Positions 11,801 to 22,500 of a stretch of DNA of 64,000 nt are shown here, in pieces. The notes beneath the pieces were generated by a model. The model was not told where the DNA came from. It worked only from the letters and a program-made list of their open reading frames with translations, and did no database searches. Both the position numbers and the translations under genes were made by a program. The stretch is from Patiria miniata (Eukaryota; Echinodermata; Asteroidea; Valvatida; Asterinidae), in the NCBI RefSeq assembly GCF_015706575.1, contig NW_024037070.1, positions 8,339,598 to 8,403,597 of the forward strand, in the 5' to 3' direction. Numbering within the stretch: position 1 is the stretch's first letter; every line of letters starts with the position of its first letter.

Positions 11801-14800
11801 GAGCAGCCCTGGCATTTACATCTGGAGTAGAAAAGACAAGGCAATGTGAACCATTTTTCTGCCATGTTGGATTTTGATAAACCATTAGTCGAAGTTTTCA
11901 GAAATCTCTCAGCTTACTATTTTGTCCGTGTGAAAACAAAGAGTGTAGTGAACATGGAGTATGTTATCCTTAAATATTTATGTAGTAGGAACTCAGAACT
12001 ACGACCTCATGATTGATCAAGTTTGGTGCTAAATCAAAATCGTTAGAAAGCTTCTTTCTCTTCAAAGATCTCAAACAAGCTGGAACATCTTTTCAACCAA
12101 CAACACTGCTGATGTAACTCTCAAAGTTATTGGATCAACGAACAGAGTCTGGTTAAAGAAAGACACCTTAAGAATATTGTCAATTACCGGATATGATCCT
12201 TACCACGTTCGCAGTGCGTCCCACCCCAGCCTGGCGGACACAAGCACTCGCTTTCCGTGTTACAGGTGCCTCCGTTAAAGCACCAAGGTACCTCGAAAGA
12301 GCATGGGTCCACCTCTAAGAAAAATGTGAACGGAAACAATCGTCAATGAGATTGTAAACTTATAGTTACTCTCTCAAGGATTGGTAATAAAGGAGGAAGA
12401 CGCACCTTTTTTTTTTTAGATTCTTCCCCACAAAAAAATAGAAAACGAAATATCAATGGGGGGGGGGGGGGAAAATCTCTCTTTTGAAGTGCCAATCTCT
12501 CTTTTGAAGCGATTGGCCCTGACTCGAGTCCACGAAAAGCTGCTGTGGGGGAATCGCCAAACCTCCGCTCCACAGTGTGTCTGTTACCTTCCCAGCATTG
12601 AATAATGCCGGTACCCATTTAACACCTGGGTTGAGACTTGAGAGGAGTAATTGAGGTAAAGTGCCTTACTCAAGGGCACAACACACATGGCCACAGCGCC
12701 GGGCTCTAACCCACAATCCCGCGATCATGAATCCTATATGCCCTACCGCTAACTGTCCAGGTTTTACTTGAAGTGGGCCGAGTTTGGAAAGTAGAACAGT
12801 CGGGCCTAAGAGTTTTGTTTGCAGGTTTCATGACGCCATAAAGCATTACCTGTTTCGCAGTGTGGTCCTTCATAGAAGGGGCTGATACAACTGCACTGAT
12901 ATCCATCACCATCTCTTATGCAATCTCCTCTATGTTGACAAGGGTTGTCTTCACACGGATCAAACGAATCTGGGGAGAAGTATTGATCAATTAATGATGA
13001 CAGTGAGACGTTTCTGCTAGTGTTTTAAACCTTTCCGAATTAAGTTTCACTGAAAACCCAAACTTGCCATGCCTATATACGAGATTATAACAAGATAGAA
13101 CATGCTGTCTTGTCAGTATAGCCAACGATCTTGTAAGGATGAGGAGTTAAATCTTGACGTCTTGACACCCAGTCAATCTCGTCAGCGTGGCAAATTTTAG
13201 GTTTTCATGTTTTAGTTAGTGGTTTTCCTTACCCACTGTGCACTCATGCTTCTCAATTTCCCGCGAGATGTACCTCAGATGAGTTCCGCCCGCCGTCACT
13301 GGTAAGGAGTAGGCGCGACGGCCTCTTATGCCGTACAGTAGCGCTGCAAACTTTGCTGCCGTGGTTCCTAGTAGATCAGCGTCCAAATGGACAGTTCCCG
13401 GTTGAACTTCTGCTCTCAGCACACACGCGTCAGACCTGTTTGACACGCCCACTTTTGCCCACGTGGTGTTCTCTGATTGGTCAGAAGTTAACAACAGTCC
13501 TGAATCTAGGTCATCACAGGCAACGTTGGTCAAAACTGTCAAGACGTTTTGTACATGTAGGCCTATTCCTTCCTCTTCAGCATTTGGCGATATTTCTTCC
13601 GCACTCAACACGGTGAAATCTGCACGGTCAGTGAACTGTTCTAGCGGCGGTACTACAGTCATCGTTTTGAAACGGCCGGCGCAGCTTTCTTGTTGAGGTG
13701 AGCAGCCGATGTCATTCAACACAACCGAATATTGGGTCACTTGCACCGGTTGATCTGCAACGAGGAAGAATGGGATATTGATTTGGGCAGTTGGCAGATG
13801 CCACTGCTCGCCTCGGCCAAGCCTTCGGCTCATACTAGACCCAGGAATTTCAACCGTCGTCCCCGGACGAGTGGCTAGGACGAGCACCTCATCGACCACA
13901 CCCGAGTCCGTGTCAGCCACAAACTGCGCAAGGAGGAACTGTTTACCTAACGCGTAGACCGGAGACAGTTGCTCCACCGAGTAGAAGCAGTGATATTCTT
14001 CCGCGCCTGCGGGGCACGTGTTCGCTAGAAGTACGGCGATTGGTTTATCGCTGGTAACGCGCGTACCTGTCATTCCCCCATTGCTTCGAATCTGGATACT
14101 TCCACCACTGTCTACCATGACGCGCAACGTACGGCCCGTCTTGTAGACAACACCTAGGTATGACAAAGGCTGAGCCGCTTTAACCGACACGCTCGTCCCG
14201 TCGCATACTCCAGTAATAGTCAACATTGCTTGGGATCGATCGGTCTCATTTGACTGAATGCTAAGGGTTGTAGACGAAGCGATGTACTCCATGCCGAGAG
14301 ATTCCAAGGGTTGGGCAAGAAAGGCTTCCGAAGATTGACCGCCAAGGTTGACCATCGCTTGGACCGTTACTGGTGAAGCTGCTTCCACGCGCACGGTGCC
14401 CGGTTGGGGACCGGTACCTACACCCATGGCTGTAAACGGAAGCTGAACAACACCCGTGGTGCCTGGATCTACCAAGACAGATGTGGAGAACTCTGCTTTA
14501 GGGACAATCACTCGGACATGTGTCTTGCCCCTGCCTGATGCCGGCGGGGAGGTGATGTAGAGACGCGGGCCGTTGCCTAGATTGACATCGTTGCCCGGCA
14601 CCAGAAAGGAAAAGATCCTTCCCACGTTGGACGTAACAGGGGAGTCACTGGCAACACCTGTCAATTAAAAGCACAAATAAATGCAGTTGAGTATGAAACA
14701 AATTGTACAGAATTGTATAAGTTATCATTCAAATTCTGGGCTCACTTTCACGTTGTCTCTGACGACGTTTCGGCGATTAGAAACCGCCTTCTTCTGGTGA

Positions 14801-17203
14801 CCTCTGATGTAGAGGATTAGTAAAGAAGTTGTTAAATTTCTGATGAGGAAATACTGTTGGAAGACTTTGTCCTCGTTGTTTTAACTATGACGCTAACAGT
14901 ATAGCGATAAAACTTTTTGTAAGCCGTGAACATATTTTTTAATAACGGGCCGGTAGAGGAAGAATAGGAAAGGGGGGGGGGGGGCTCGACATCATTTTGA
15001 CACCTAGGAAAATGTTCATGATGTAAGGTTGTTCGTACATGTGTTTCTTCTGCTTCGTAATAAATCTCCTCCGGGCACGTATAATTAAGAAAAACAGGCA
15101 ACGTGTATAACAACTTCTAAGGCCCCAACAGTTGCTTGAATTTCTTTTGTCTGCACATAAATTGTAATAAATATATTGACTTCAGGCCTGTTCTTTCTAT
15201 TTCACTGCTTTTCCTTTCATTTCATTTCCTTAGACGGGGGAATCGAATACCCCCAACTGTCGCTACGCTTTTGTTTTGCATAAAACAAAAATGAACAGGT
15301 TCAAAGGTGGCCGTGGGTGCGAATCATGTAAATTTACCATGCGTACTAACATTTATTTTACTTCACAAACATTTTTCTGTGTAACAATAACTATCAACTC
15401 ACTCCACCAATAAACTTATTATCTACAGTCACGTGATATCATATATAGTCAACCATGTGGTCCGTTCACGCATGCGTGTTATGGTTAGAGACAAGGGTGC
15501 TAAAATAAATTGCTGTCCGCGCTGTTAAAAACACTTCTGATTTGGGCTGCGACCAAGTAAAATTTAATAGGCCAAAAATCCGTCTGTCGGGCTCAGGAAT
15601 AATTTGTACGTTGAACGTTCAAACTATATTAGAGACTTGGGGAATTGAAAAATTGAAGAGATATGGCAATACCTCTAGCCTGGACTTGGGCTTCCAATTC
15701 TGAGCATTTTGGATGCAATTGGGTCCGAAAGTGGCGCTATTTTGCCATGTTGTGGAGGGATCCTTTTTCAAAATGGCTACTTTTCCAGTTTGGGAAATAT
15801 TCGTTTTTAGGGGTGGTCTTCTTTGGGTGAAAATTTCTCAAGATCTTCATTGGTCAACCCACCAAAAAGAAGAAAGGAAAATGAAAGACGACATGTTGAT
15901 CATCATTTTTCTGTGCAGCCTGAACACCTGTGAGAGTTCTGAGTATTTTTAAAAGAATTTTGAAGTATGCGCCTTTATCACTGGTTATGGGAATTTATTT
16001 ACATGTTCTTGGTTGCACCCTTGGGTGAAGGTGAGTGACCGCGTCAAAGTAGGAGGGCTGAATACAGGTTGTTTACATATCTCATGGAGAGAAAAACAAA
16101 CTCCGAACAGGTGATATTTTTCTGGTGGGCTCGAGCACCGTATGGGGTGCTCGGCACGCGTTCAATTGATTTTTCACCGAGTGCATGAATTCATTTTCAT
16201 ATGCTCTATCGTCGACCAACAACGACATATACATTGGCCCGTCTATTCCTGCCTAGATCCTCCATGATTGGTCTATGCTTTTTATTTTTGTACCGTAACA
16301 ATACAATGGATGTCCTTAAAATTCACCGTAAGATGCCAGTATCTTGATCAAGTTGATGTTTGAGATTCGCCATCTTACATGATAAACTGACGAGGCTTGG
16401 GAACAATGTTTTTGCAACATTAATCGCCATTTTAAAGTTCATGTAAATTTCCACATTTTGTGACACGCAGTTAAATTGAAGTATTGAATTCAACACGTAC
16501 ATGAGTTCGGTCAGTGACTTTGTAAGTGTTAAATCCAGCATTTTAAATGTTAAACCCAACACTTACAATGTTAATTCAACATTTTAAATGTTGTAAAGTG
16601 TTGATTCAACATTTTTTTCACGTTTAACACTTTGAAAATGTTGCACTAACTCTTTACAACATTCAAAATGTTGAACGAAAATTGTAAGAGTTGGATTTAA
16701 CATTGAAAATGCTGGATTTAACACTTTCAAAGTGTGGCCACTGACCGAACTCATGTAAGTGTTGGATTGAACACCTCAGTTTTGAACACCGTTGCTTTAT
16801 AGGTTTACTTGGTACTTGGTATTTGGTAATTGGTACTTGGGAGGAAAAATATCCTAACATTATCTCCGCTAGGGAGATGAAGAAAAAAGGCCTTCGAAAG
16901 AGTGCAACAACTTTTTCAAGTCCGTGTCGGACCAATTTTTGTTCTATACTTCAGCAACTTTCCAGAAGGGAAAAAGATGCGAGAAAATATCGGACAGGAA
17001 AATTATATGTCATACGATGAAGGAAGAACAATTATATTTATACAGGAAAACAGTCACTGCAGAGATTGTGGAGCAAGAAACTCACCAGACTTTGCTGCAA
17101 GTGTAATAGTCAAAAGAATCCACAATGAGACCAGTCTCCATCGCTCCCGACGCGAGGAAAACTCGGCTCTTGCACCAACTTGAGAGCCAAGTGCCTCCAT
17201 CAT
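8846..17203 (-). CDS. Secreted protein with three IgGFc-binding (FCGBP-type) domains and two EGF-like domains (6 exons)
   Basis: Exons, in transcript order: 17203-17086, 14657-13233, 12969-12850, 12314-12204, 11821-10502, 10194-8846 (stop 8848-8846). The frame is continuous: 4,443 nt, 1,480 residues. Residues 1-39 hold a signal peptide (LVSLWILLTITLAA). One IgGFc-binding domain fills about 40-514, two EGF-like domains 515-591, and two more IgGFc-binding domains 592-1031 and 1032-1480. Domain hallmarks recur: (S/T)(D/T)KPVA(V/L), a conserved Cys (TDCGFAP, STCGYT), then VEQL/VQFL and a G-x-x-F-L-L-A strand. Human FCGBP has one such N-terminal domain followed by VWD repeats, which are absent here. 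Human FCGBP is a mucus protein; the role here is unknown, plausibly mucosal, immune or adhesive. Every internal intron is phase 1, so each domain is a shufflable unit. The acceptor assignments are good; extra phase-1 exons in the 2.4-kb first intron cannot be excluded. Confidence 0.88.
12343..12765 (-). mobile_element. tRNA-derived SINE (inside an intron of the IgGFc-binding-like gene)
   Basis: On the minus strand an A-box-like GTTAGCGGTAGGG and a B-box-like GGGTTAGAGCCC are followed by TTGTGCCCTTGAGTAAGGCA, CACTTTACCTCAATTACTCC and ACCCAGGTGTTAAATGGGTA. This body resembles others at 54060-54325 and 60427-60560. The distal end contains G-run and A-rich sequence (about 12395-12475) and is unclear. 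It lies between the two EGF exons. Confidence 0.65.
14658..17085. other. Intron 1 of the IgGFc-binding-like gene
   Basis: About 2.4 kb with no further exon recognised. It contains a G-run near 14970 and a 300-bp inverted-repeat element at 16481-16785. Around 14760-14790 the minus strand shows a donor-like sequence, but with no coherent frame. Confidence 0.5.
16481..16785. mobile_element. Palindromic element built from AACACTTT / AACATTTT sub-repeats
   Basis: ACATGAGTTCGGTCAGTG near 16500 is mirrored by CACTGACCGAACTCATGT near 16738-16755, and homology extends outward into CCAACAC/GTGTTGG. Between them are many alternating copies of AACATTTTAAATGTT, AACACTTTGAAAATGTTG and their reverse complements. 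Non-coding MITE-like element with a very repetitive interior. Confidence 0.7.
17086..17203 (-). CDS. Signal-peptide exon (exon 1) of the IgGFc-binding-like gene
   Basis: On the minus strand, ATGATGGAG at 17203 opens a 39-codon frame with an Arg-rich n-region (SSRRERWR), a hydrophobic core (LVSLWILLTITLAA) and KS. It ends in a strong donor, TCTG|GTGAGT. The exon leaves one base (G), which joins GT of the exon starting at 14657 to give Gly and the frame GVASDSPV. The codons run into a stop soon after the donor, so the exon is too short to show as a long open frame. The n-region is rather long (about 23 residues), so another upstream exon or start is possible. Confidence 0.7.
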
Positions 17204-19559
17204 GGTCAGGATGGTGTTCAACCGCGCGATCGGTTGGAAGTCTCAACTCGCACACTCGCCGAGGTTCGACCAGTGAATGAGGTTGTGACACACTGGATGC
17301 CTATACAGCGTGACTCGGATTACTACCCGGTGCTTTGACTGTACCCAACTTCCTTTCCAGGGGTGCTGGTGACTGCAATTGTGAAGGAAACGCAAGGCAT
17401 TGTGGGTAGATTAAACTGCGACGGTCACTGCACCTACATTCCGTTCGCAAGCGGAAGTCTTGACCCGGTGTCGTTGACTGGACAAAAATGTATCCAATGA
17501 GAGCTCGAAGAAATTAGAGGTCACCAGTGTTGTTAGATAGGTCGGTGAGTACGAGGAAATTATCCCTGGGCCGCGCACTCGTCGCGAGGTGGTACCAAGG
17601 TAGTGCCAAGGTCAGTGACAGGTCATGGACAACCCGTGTTGTATCGGCTGGTGATCGACACCAAGGCTTCGTGGTCCCCGTGTTTATTTTCATTTCCTTC
17701 GCCTGTAATGTGATAAGAACTTGGAAATAATTGGCACCCCCTAAAAAAGTACCACTCAACACAATCACCCTCACTGTGCAGCGATAACAATGGACATCGT
17801 GCATGTAGAACGCCCTCACAAATAGACGCGATACGTACGAGTGGACACTTTGCACTTTCAGTGAAATAATATAATTTTACCTCAGTGAGGGCGCTCTGTG
17901 CTATAGGTGTCTATTATCCCTCCGCTTTGTCGTCCAGAATTAAATAATATATCAACAAGAGTCACAAGATTTGGCAGTAAGGGCGGGGAAAAAGAGATCA
18001 TAATTAAGCACTGCAGCTCTGTTTGATTCCAAACAACAGTTACCATCATTTAAGAATAACTGTCAGCATTCTTGAATGGTAATAACCGTGTCTCAAACGA
18101 CGCTAACGCTACAAGCAATGCATGAGCGACAGAACGCTTTTCAAACTGGGGGGATGGGAGGGGGGCAACACCCAAAAGGGGCACTTGCTCAGAAAAGGGG
18201 GCACCTTCCGTCGGTGTGAAACGGTGGAGGAAAAGAAAATGGTCCCATTCATTTCGCGATAAACCTATATGACGAGGAACAAATTATGAATACGTTGTCC
18301 ATCTTGCTATTTGGTGATGATCCTGTTAAGAGAATTTTTCATTAATACTAATGGGGGAGGCCGGCAGAACCATGAAATTGTCAAGTAGTCCAATGTTGGC
18401 GCCGGATTTGAACGGTGCCCGATCGGGGTAAGTCAAATTCAACCCTGGACTTGTACTGAGTCCTTTCAAAAAATAGGAGGGGAGTAGCTGAGAAAAATAC
18501 TAAGCACAGCCATATGAGTTACCCCGATTAGGTGGAGGAACATGAAATTACGTTTTCCCCCTCGATTTTGTGAGTGGCTGTTTATTGTAACGTTCCTTGG
18601 AAAGCCAATAGCGGTATAGTTATTGTCCAATGTAGCCATAATATACGTTTTGAACAGCGCCCCCTATGAAAAGAAGGTGACCAGCCCCGTCCCCTCCCCT
18701 TTCATGTCAGCACGGATGCAATTTTTGAGCGCCCCTCCGTCATAACCTCACCCCCCCCCCCCACACACACACACACACACGCCCCCTATCGCTGAAAACC
18801 CTTGCTACGCCGCTGGCTCTCTTGTTTGCGCCAATTTGAAAGGTTTGGTCTGCTGATCAAGTGAGGATGCAAAATATAAAATTTGCAAAGTAGTTCGCAC
18901 AGGTGATTTTCATAAATATCACAGCGCACAGGTTGAGGCAACTATACATGTATATGCCGACAATACTGATCTCCCCCCCCCCCCCCAGCCGGTGTTTAAT
19001 GAGAGTCGAAACAAAGACAAGTGTCCTTGGAGAGATCAATCATAATGCAGGCACAATACCAAAGTACACCGAACCCACTGCCTAATCAGCATGCAGACTA
19101 AATGACTGTATAATAATGGTTCCATAATTATTCCCCTCCCCGACTATTTTACCCAATCAACCACATCTTTGTCCTTTTCTTATGCTCCAAATTCCGTTGA
19201 GGAAGTGACTTAATTCGCCACACGCGTGACTAGTCATTTGCAGCATTACTCATTTTGCGTGTACTGTGACATGACACTGATTCAAACAATAATGCACATA
19301 AACGCCCCTGGATATTAAACTAACCATCTACGTAAATCGTACGGCACCACATCAGCTGATGCTATATCAACGCTACACACGAATTTCCCCGGCCACTTCA
19401 TCACCCAGCGCCCACATTGTGAGCAGCTCCTTCACCTTGCCTGTGCTATCATAATTACTAGCCCAAGGTGTTCTCTCCCGTAAGATCTACATCTTCTCCG
19501 TCTTGGGAAATTGATTTGTTTTCTTCGTCGCGAAGGATCTCTTCTCGTTTCGTTTGATA
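17204..19559. other. Divergent intergenic region between the IgGFc-binding-like gene and carbonic anhydrase
   Basis: About 2.36 kb between divergent start codons, so both promoters should lie here. No TATA box can be assigned with confidence. It holds a C12 run joined to an (AC)n microsatellite (18751-18780) and another C14 run (18973-18986). The sequence CCCTATCGCTGAAAACCCTT after the first run resembles other poly-C-associated repeats in the window. No gene recognised. Confidence 0.5.
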
Positions 19560-22500
19560 ATGGCTCAGTGGGGTTATACTGGAGATAAAGGTACGAATTT
19601 AAAATGTTCTGCACACCTGATTTCTTATATACAGTTGTATTTTGGCATCTTTTTTCTTTTATTAATGTTCTTGTCGTGTTAGTCTGTTCATTTTTTTTGT
19701 AAATTATACATGAACAAAGTATTTCATACAATAATGTAAAAATAAAAAATATTGCATTCCCTTTGTCATTATAATATATTGTAATTCACGTAGGGATGTC
19801 CTGTGTGAATTGTTTTCGTTTTGCTGAAAGAACACCTTTTTTCAGATCCGTGGACAGAAGTTTAAAACGGTGTTTGTGTTCAAAATTCCGTAACTTGAAA
19901 AGTACATAAGTGATTTTAATGACTTTTTGTACCTAAAAAAAGCTTATTAATTTGGCTTTCATATTCTAGATTTTGAAAGTGCTGCATCTAGAACTTCATT
20001 AAAAAAGCCTTGCTTCTTGTAAGCTCCACACTGGGAATTAGTTTAAAACCGTTTATTTCCAAAAAAAAAATCCTTGTATAGTCAGCTTGAGAAAGCATCT
20101 GTTTTACGAAGCTAGGCCCCTATATAGTGTTCAATTGAACTGCATATTGTGGAAATTGTATCTGAATAAAATTACGTGGACGTTTTCTGAATGAAATCAA
20201 TTCCATTAGCCTACACGAACAGTATCACAGCAATATCCAAGCTATACGTTTTTGTACAGCTCAGCACAAAAACGTCTCCGTACAGCAAATTCGATTAACG
20301 CAAATGTCGTGAACTTGGTTCGTTTAGCGCCAACACAGGTCGATCAGTTACGGTCCATTAAAAAAAAAATCTTTCGTCTTGCTAACTATTTTTTCAATCA
20401 AATTACCGTAGCGTGTGTCACGAATCAAAGACACAATTTCATGCTTCGTCAATCATTGTTGAAGAAGACTTTATATTCGTTAGGATGTATGCGCCTTGTA
20501 TTTTCATCTATTTTAATGCACAAAGCGGGACAGCGCATCCACTTAGCTGGGTCGTTTAAATCAAATTTTGATGGAGATCGTTTGTTGCCCGACACGCACG
20601 CTGTTCGTAAGCAAACAATAGGATGTAGCAATGATCCTAAAGTCCTGAATTTTATAATGTTTACCACCGAGTATCTAGTCGTTGTAAATTCGTCACGTTC
20701 TCGGAGTATGCAAATTAGTAAAACATAATCTGAATAAATATATCATATCTCAAATGTATTTTGACAAGCAATTTTGACTGGTGTCGATTTTAAATAAATA
20801 AATATGTTGCCTAATCTCCATAGGATCGGAATATGTCTTGAAAATGTCGACGTTTTAAATGAAATATTTCGGAGACCGACACAATTTTAACCGTACGGTT
20901 TTCTCATTTTGGTTGCATTCGTGCAGATGTTATTTTGAGAGGGAGAAAACTGAAGCCAATGTGCCATGTTAACCCTTCTCGGGACCCTAAATTCGATTTA
21001 TGCCACGTACTGCGTGAATCGGGAATCGCCGACACGGAAAATGTTGAAGTCACGCCATAATTGTTAACCTAATGTCACTTAGATTTTTTTTCTCTATTTG
21101 GCAGATTTGTCTCTCATTTTTCTTCGGAGCCTGAGATTTATTGGACAATACGACTTTATCTAATTGACACTTTGAGCCGCTAATGCTTAAAATAAATCAT
21201 TTAGATGGATTGCGATACCCTAAGATCATCAGATTATTCAGTCTGGACAATCCTACCCCTACCAACTGTTAAATTTGGCACTTTTCTTGTAATCTTTTGT
21301 ATCAATCAAACTTCAGTATCACAAAAAAAGAAGTCAAATAGTGACAAGTTGAATGGGGAACTAGGAAAGTCTATTGCTCTTTAAATGCTGGAAAACTAAT
21401 CCGGCTGGACTAGGGAACGCGCGAACATGAGATCTGGGTCAAATTATGTGAACTGTTTCGCTTATGTGGGTAACACAGGTGCGTTTAATCAACCTTATAT
21501 TTCGGATCATGTAGTTGATGTCAGTAGAGTGTATGGCCAGCCAGTTTGCTAAATTCCGAGTCGACGTTATTCTTATCACAGAATTTGAAACATCTCTTTT
21601 ATGATTGCTATTTTGTTTAAATCCTCCTGTAGATGACGTTAGTCAGAATTGCACTCATAAAATTCGATCCTTTAAAGGCGACGTACACGTATACAGCTCA
21701 GTAAAGTCTGAACGCAACATATTTCATGAAATGATTGTTTCGAATTCTGAGGTTTGGTCTATAGTTCCCCGGTTCTTTCTCTGTCAATTGAGACCTTAAT
21801 TTGGATTGCAAGACAAACGAAAATTGGGCCGCAAAAAAAAGACATTTTTGAAAAAAAAAAAACAAAATACATGCCTGCTCCCCCCCCCCCACACCGCCTT
21901 TACAACTAACGCCCCCCCCCCCAGCTTCCTGGGTACGCCCCTGGTGATCATCTCATAAGCCATTTATTAACGAATTCATTTATTTATCGAATGCAACGAA
22001 TATTGAACATCCCCGCCGTTTTGCATTTCTCTGATTTCAGCTAGACTCGAATTTGCAAGCAAACAAACACTCAAGTCAATTGAAGTTGAACATGTACATG
22101 TATAGCCTATATATAATGTTCATTGTACAATAATGCGTTTCTGAATGTTAACTATTATGTTTATCAAGCAAGCAATATCATTGCGGAAAGGGAAGACTTT
22201 TCACCCCGTTGTGACCGACACTATTTACCTTTGATTTTAAGCTCCGTTTCGCATCCAATTGCATGCAGGCCGGAAACATGAACTGGCGACCTCCAAACTC
22301 CCAACTAAAGCGCTCAATTACAGTTTATTTCATAGAAATCCAGGGTTTTATAAGGCTTAACATTCTTTAGAATGTTTGAATTCACACGTATCATTCTTCA
22401 AAACATTATTTTATCATCAGAAACTGTACAATATTACGATGAAGATGTTCCTTTTCCCCCTAAGAATGTAAACATTGTTGTATCTCTATTTTCCCCTTTT

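Noticed and set aside
15713-15952. Plus-strand frame ending in a signal-like MLIIIFLCSLNTC
   Set aside because: Stops directly after the hydrophobic segment with no suitable donor; no partner exon on the plus strand.
16902-17183. Plus-strand frame with CRDCGARNSPDFAAS, slightly like an ArfGAP zinc finger
   Set aside because: The remaining cysteines and the SGIHR-type motif are absent; the minus strand here is better explained by the signal-peptide exon.
20252-20728. 158-codon open frame in carbonic anhydrase intron 1
   Set aside because: No recognised family, no canonical ATG at the stated start, no splice context; treated as chance or an unknown repeat.
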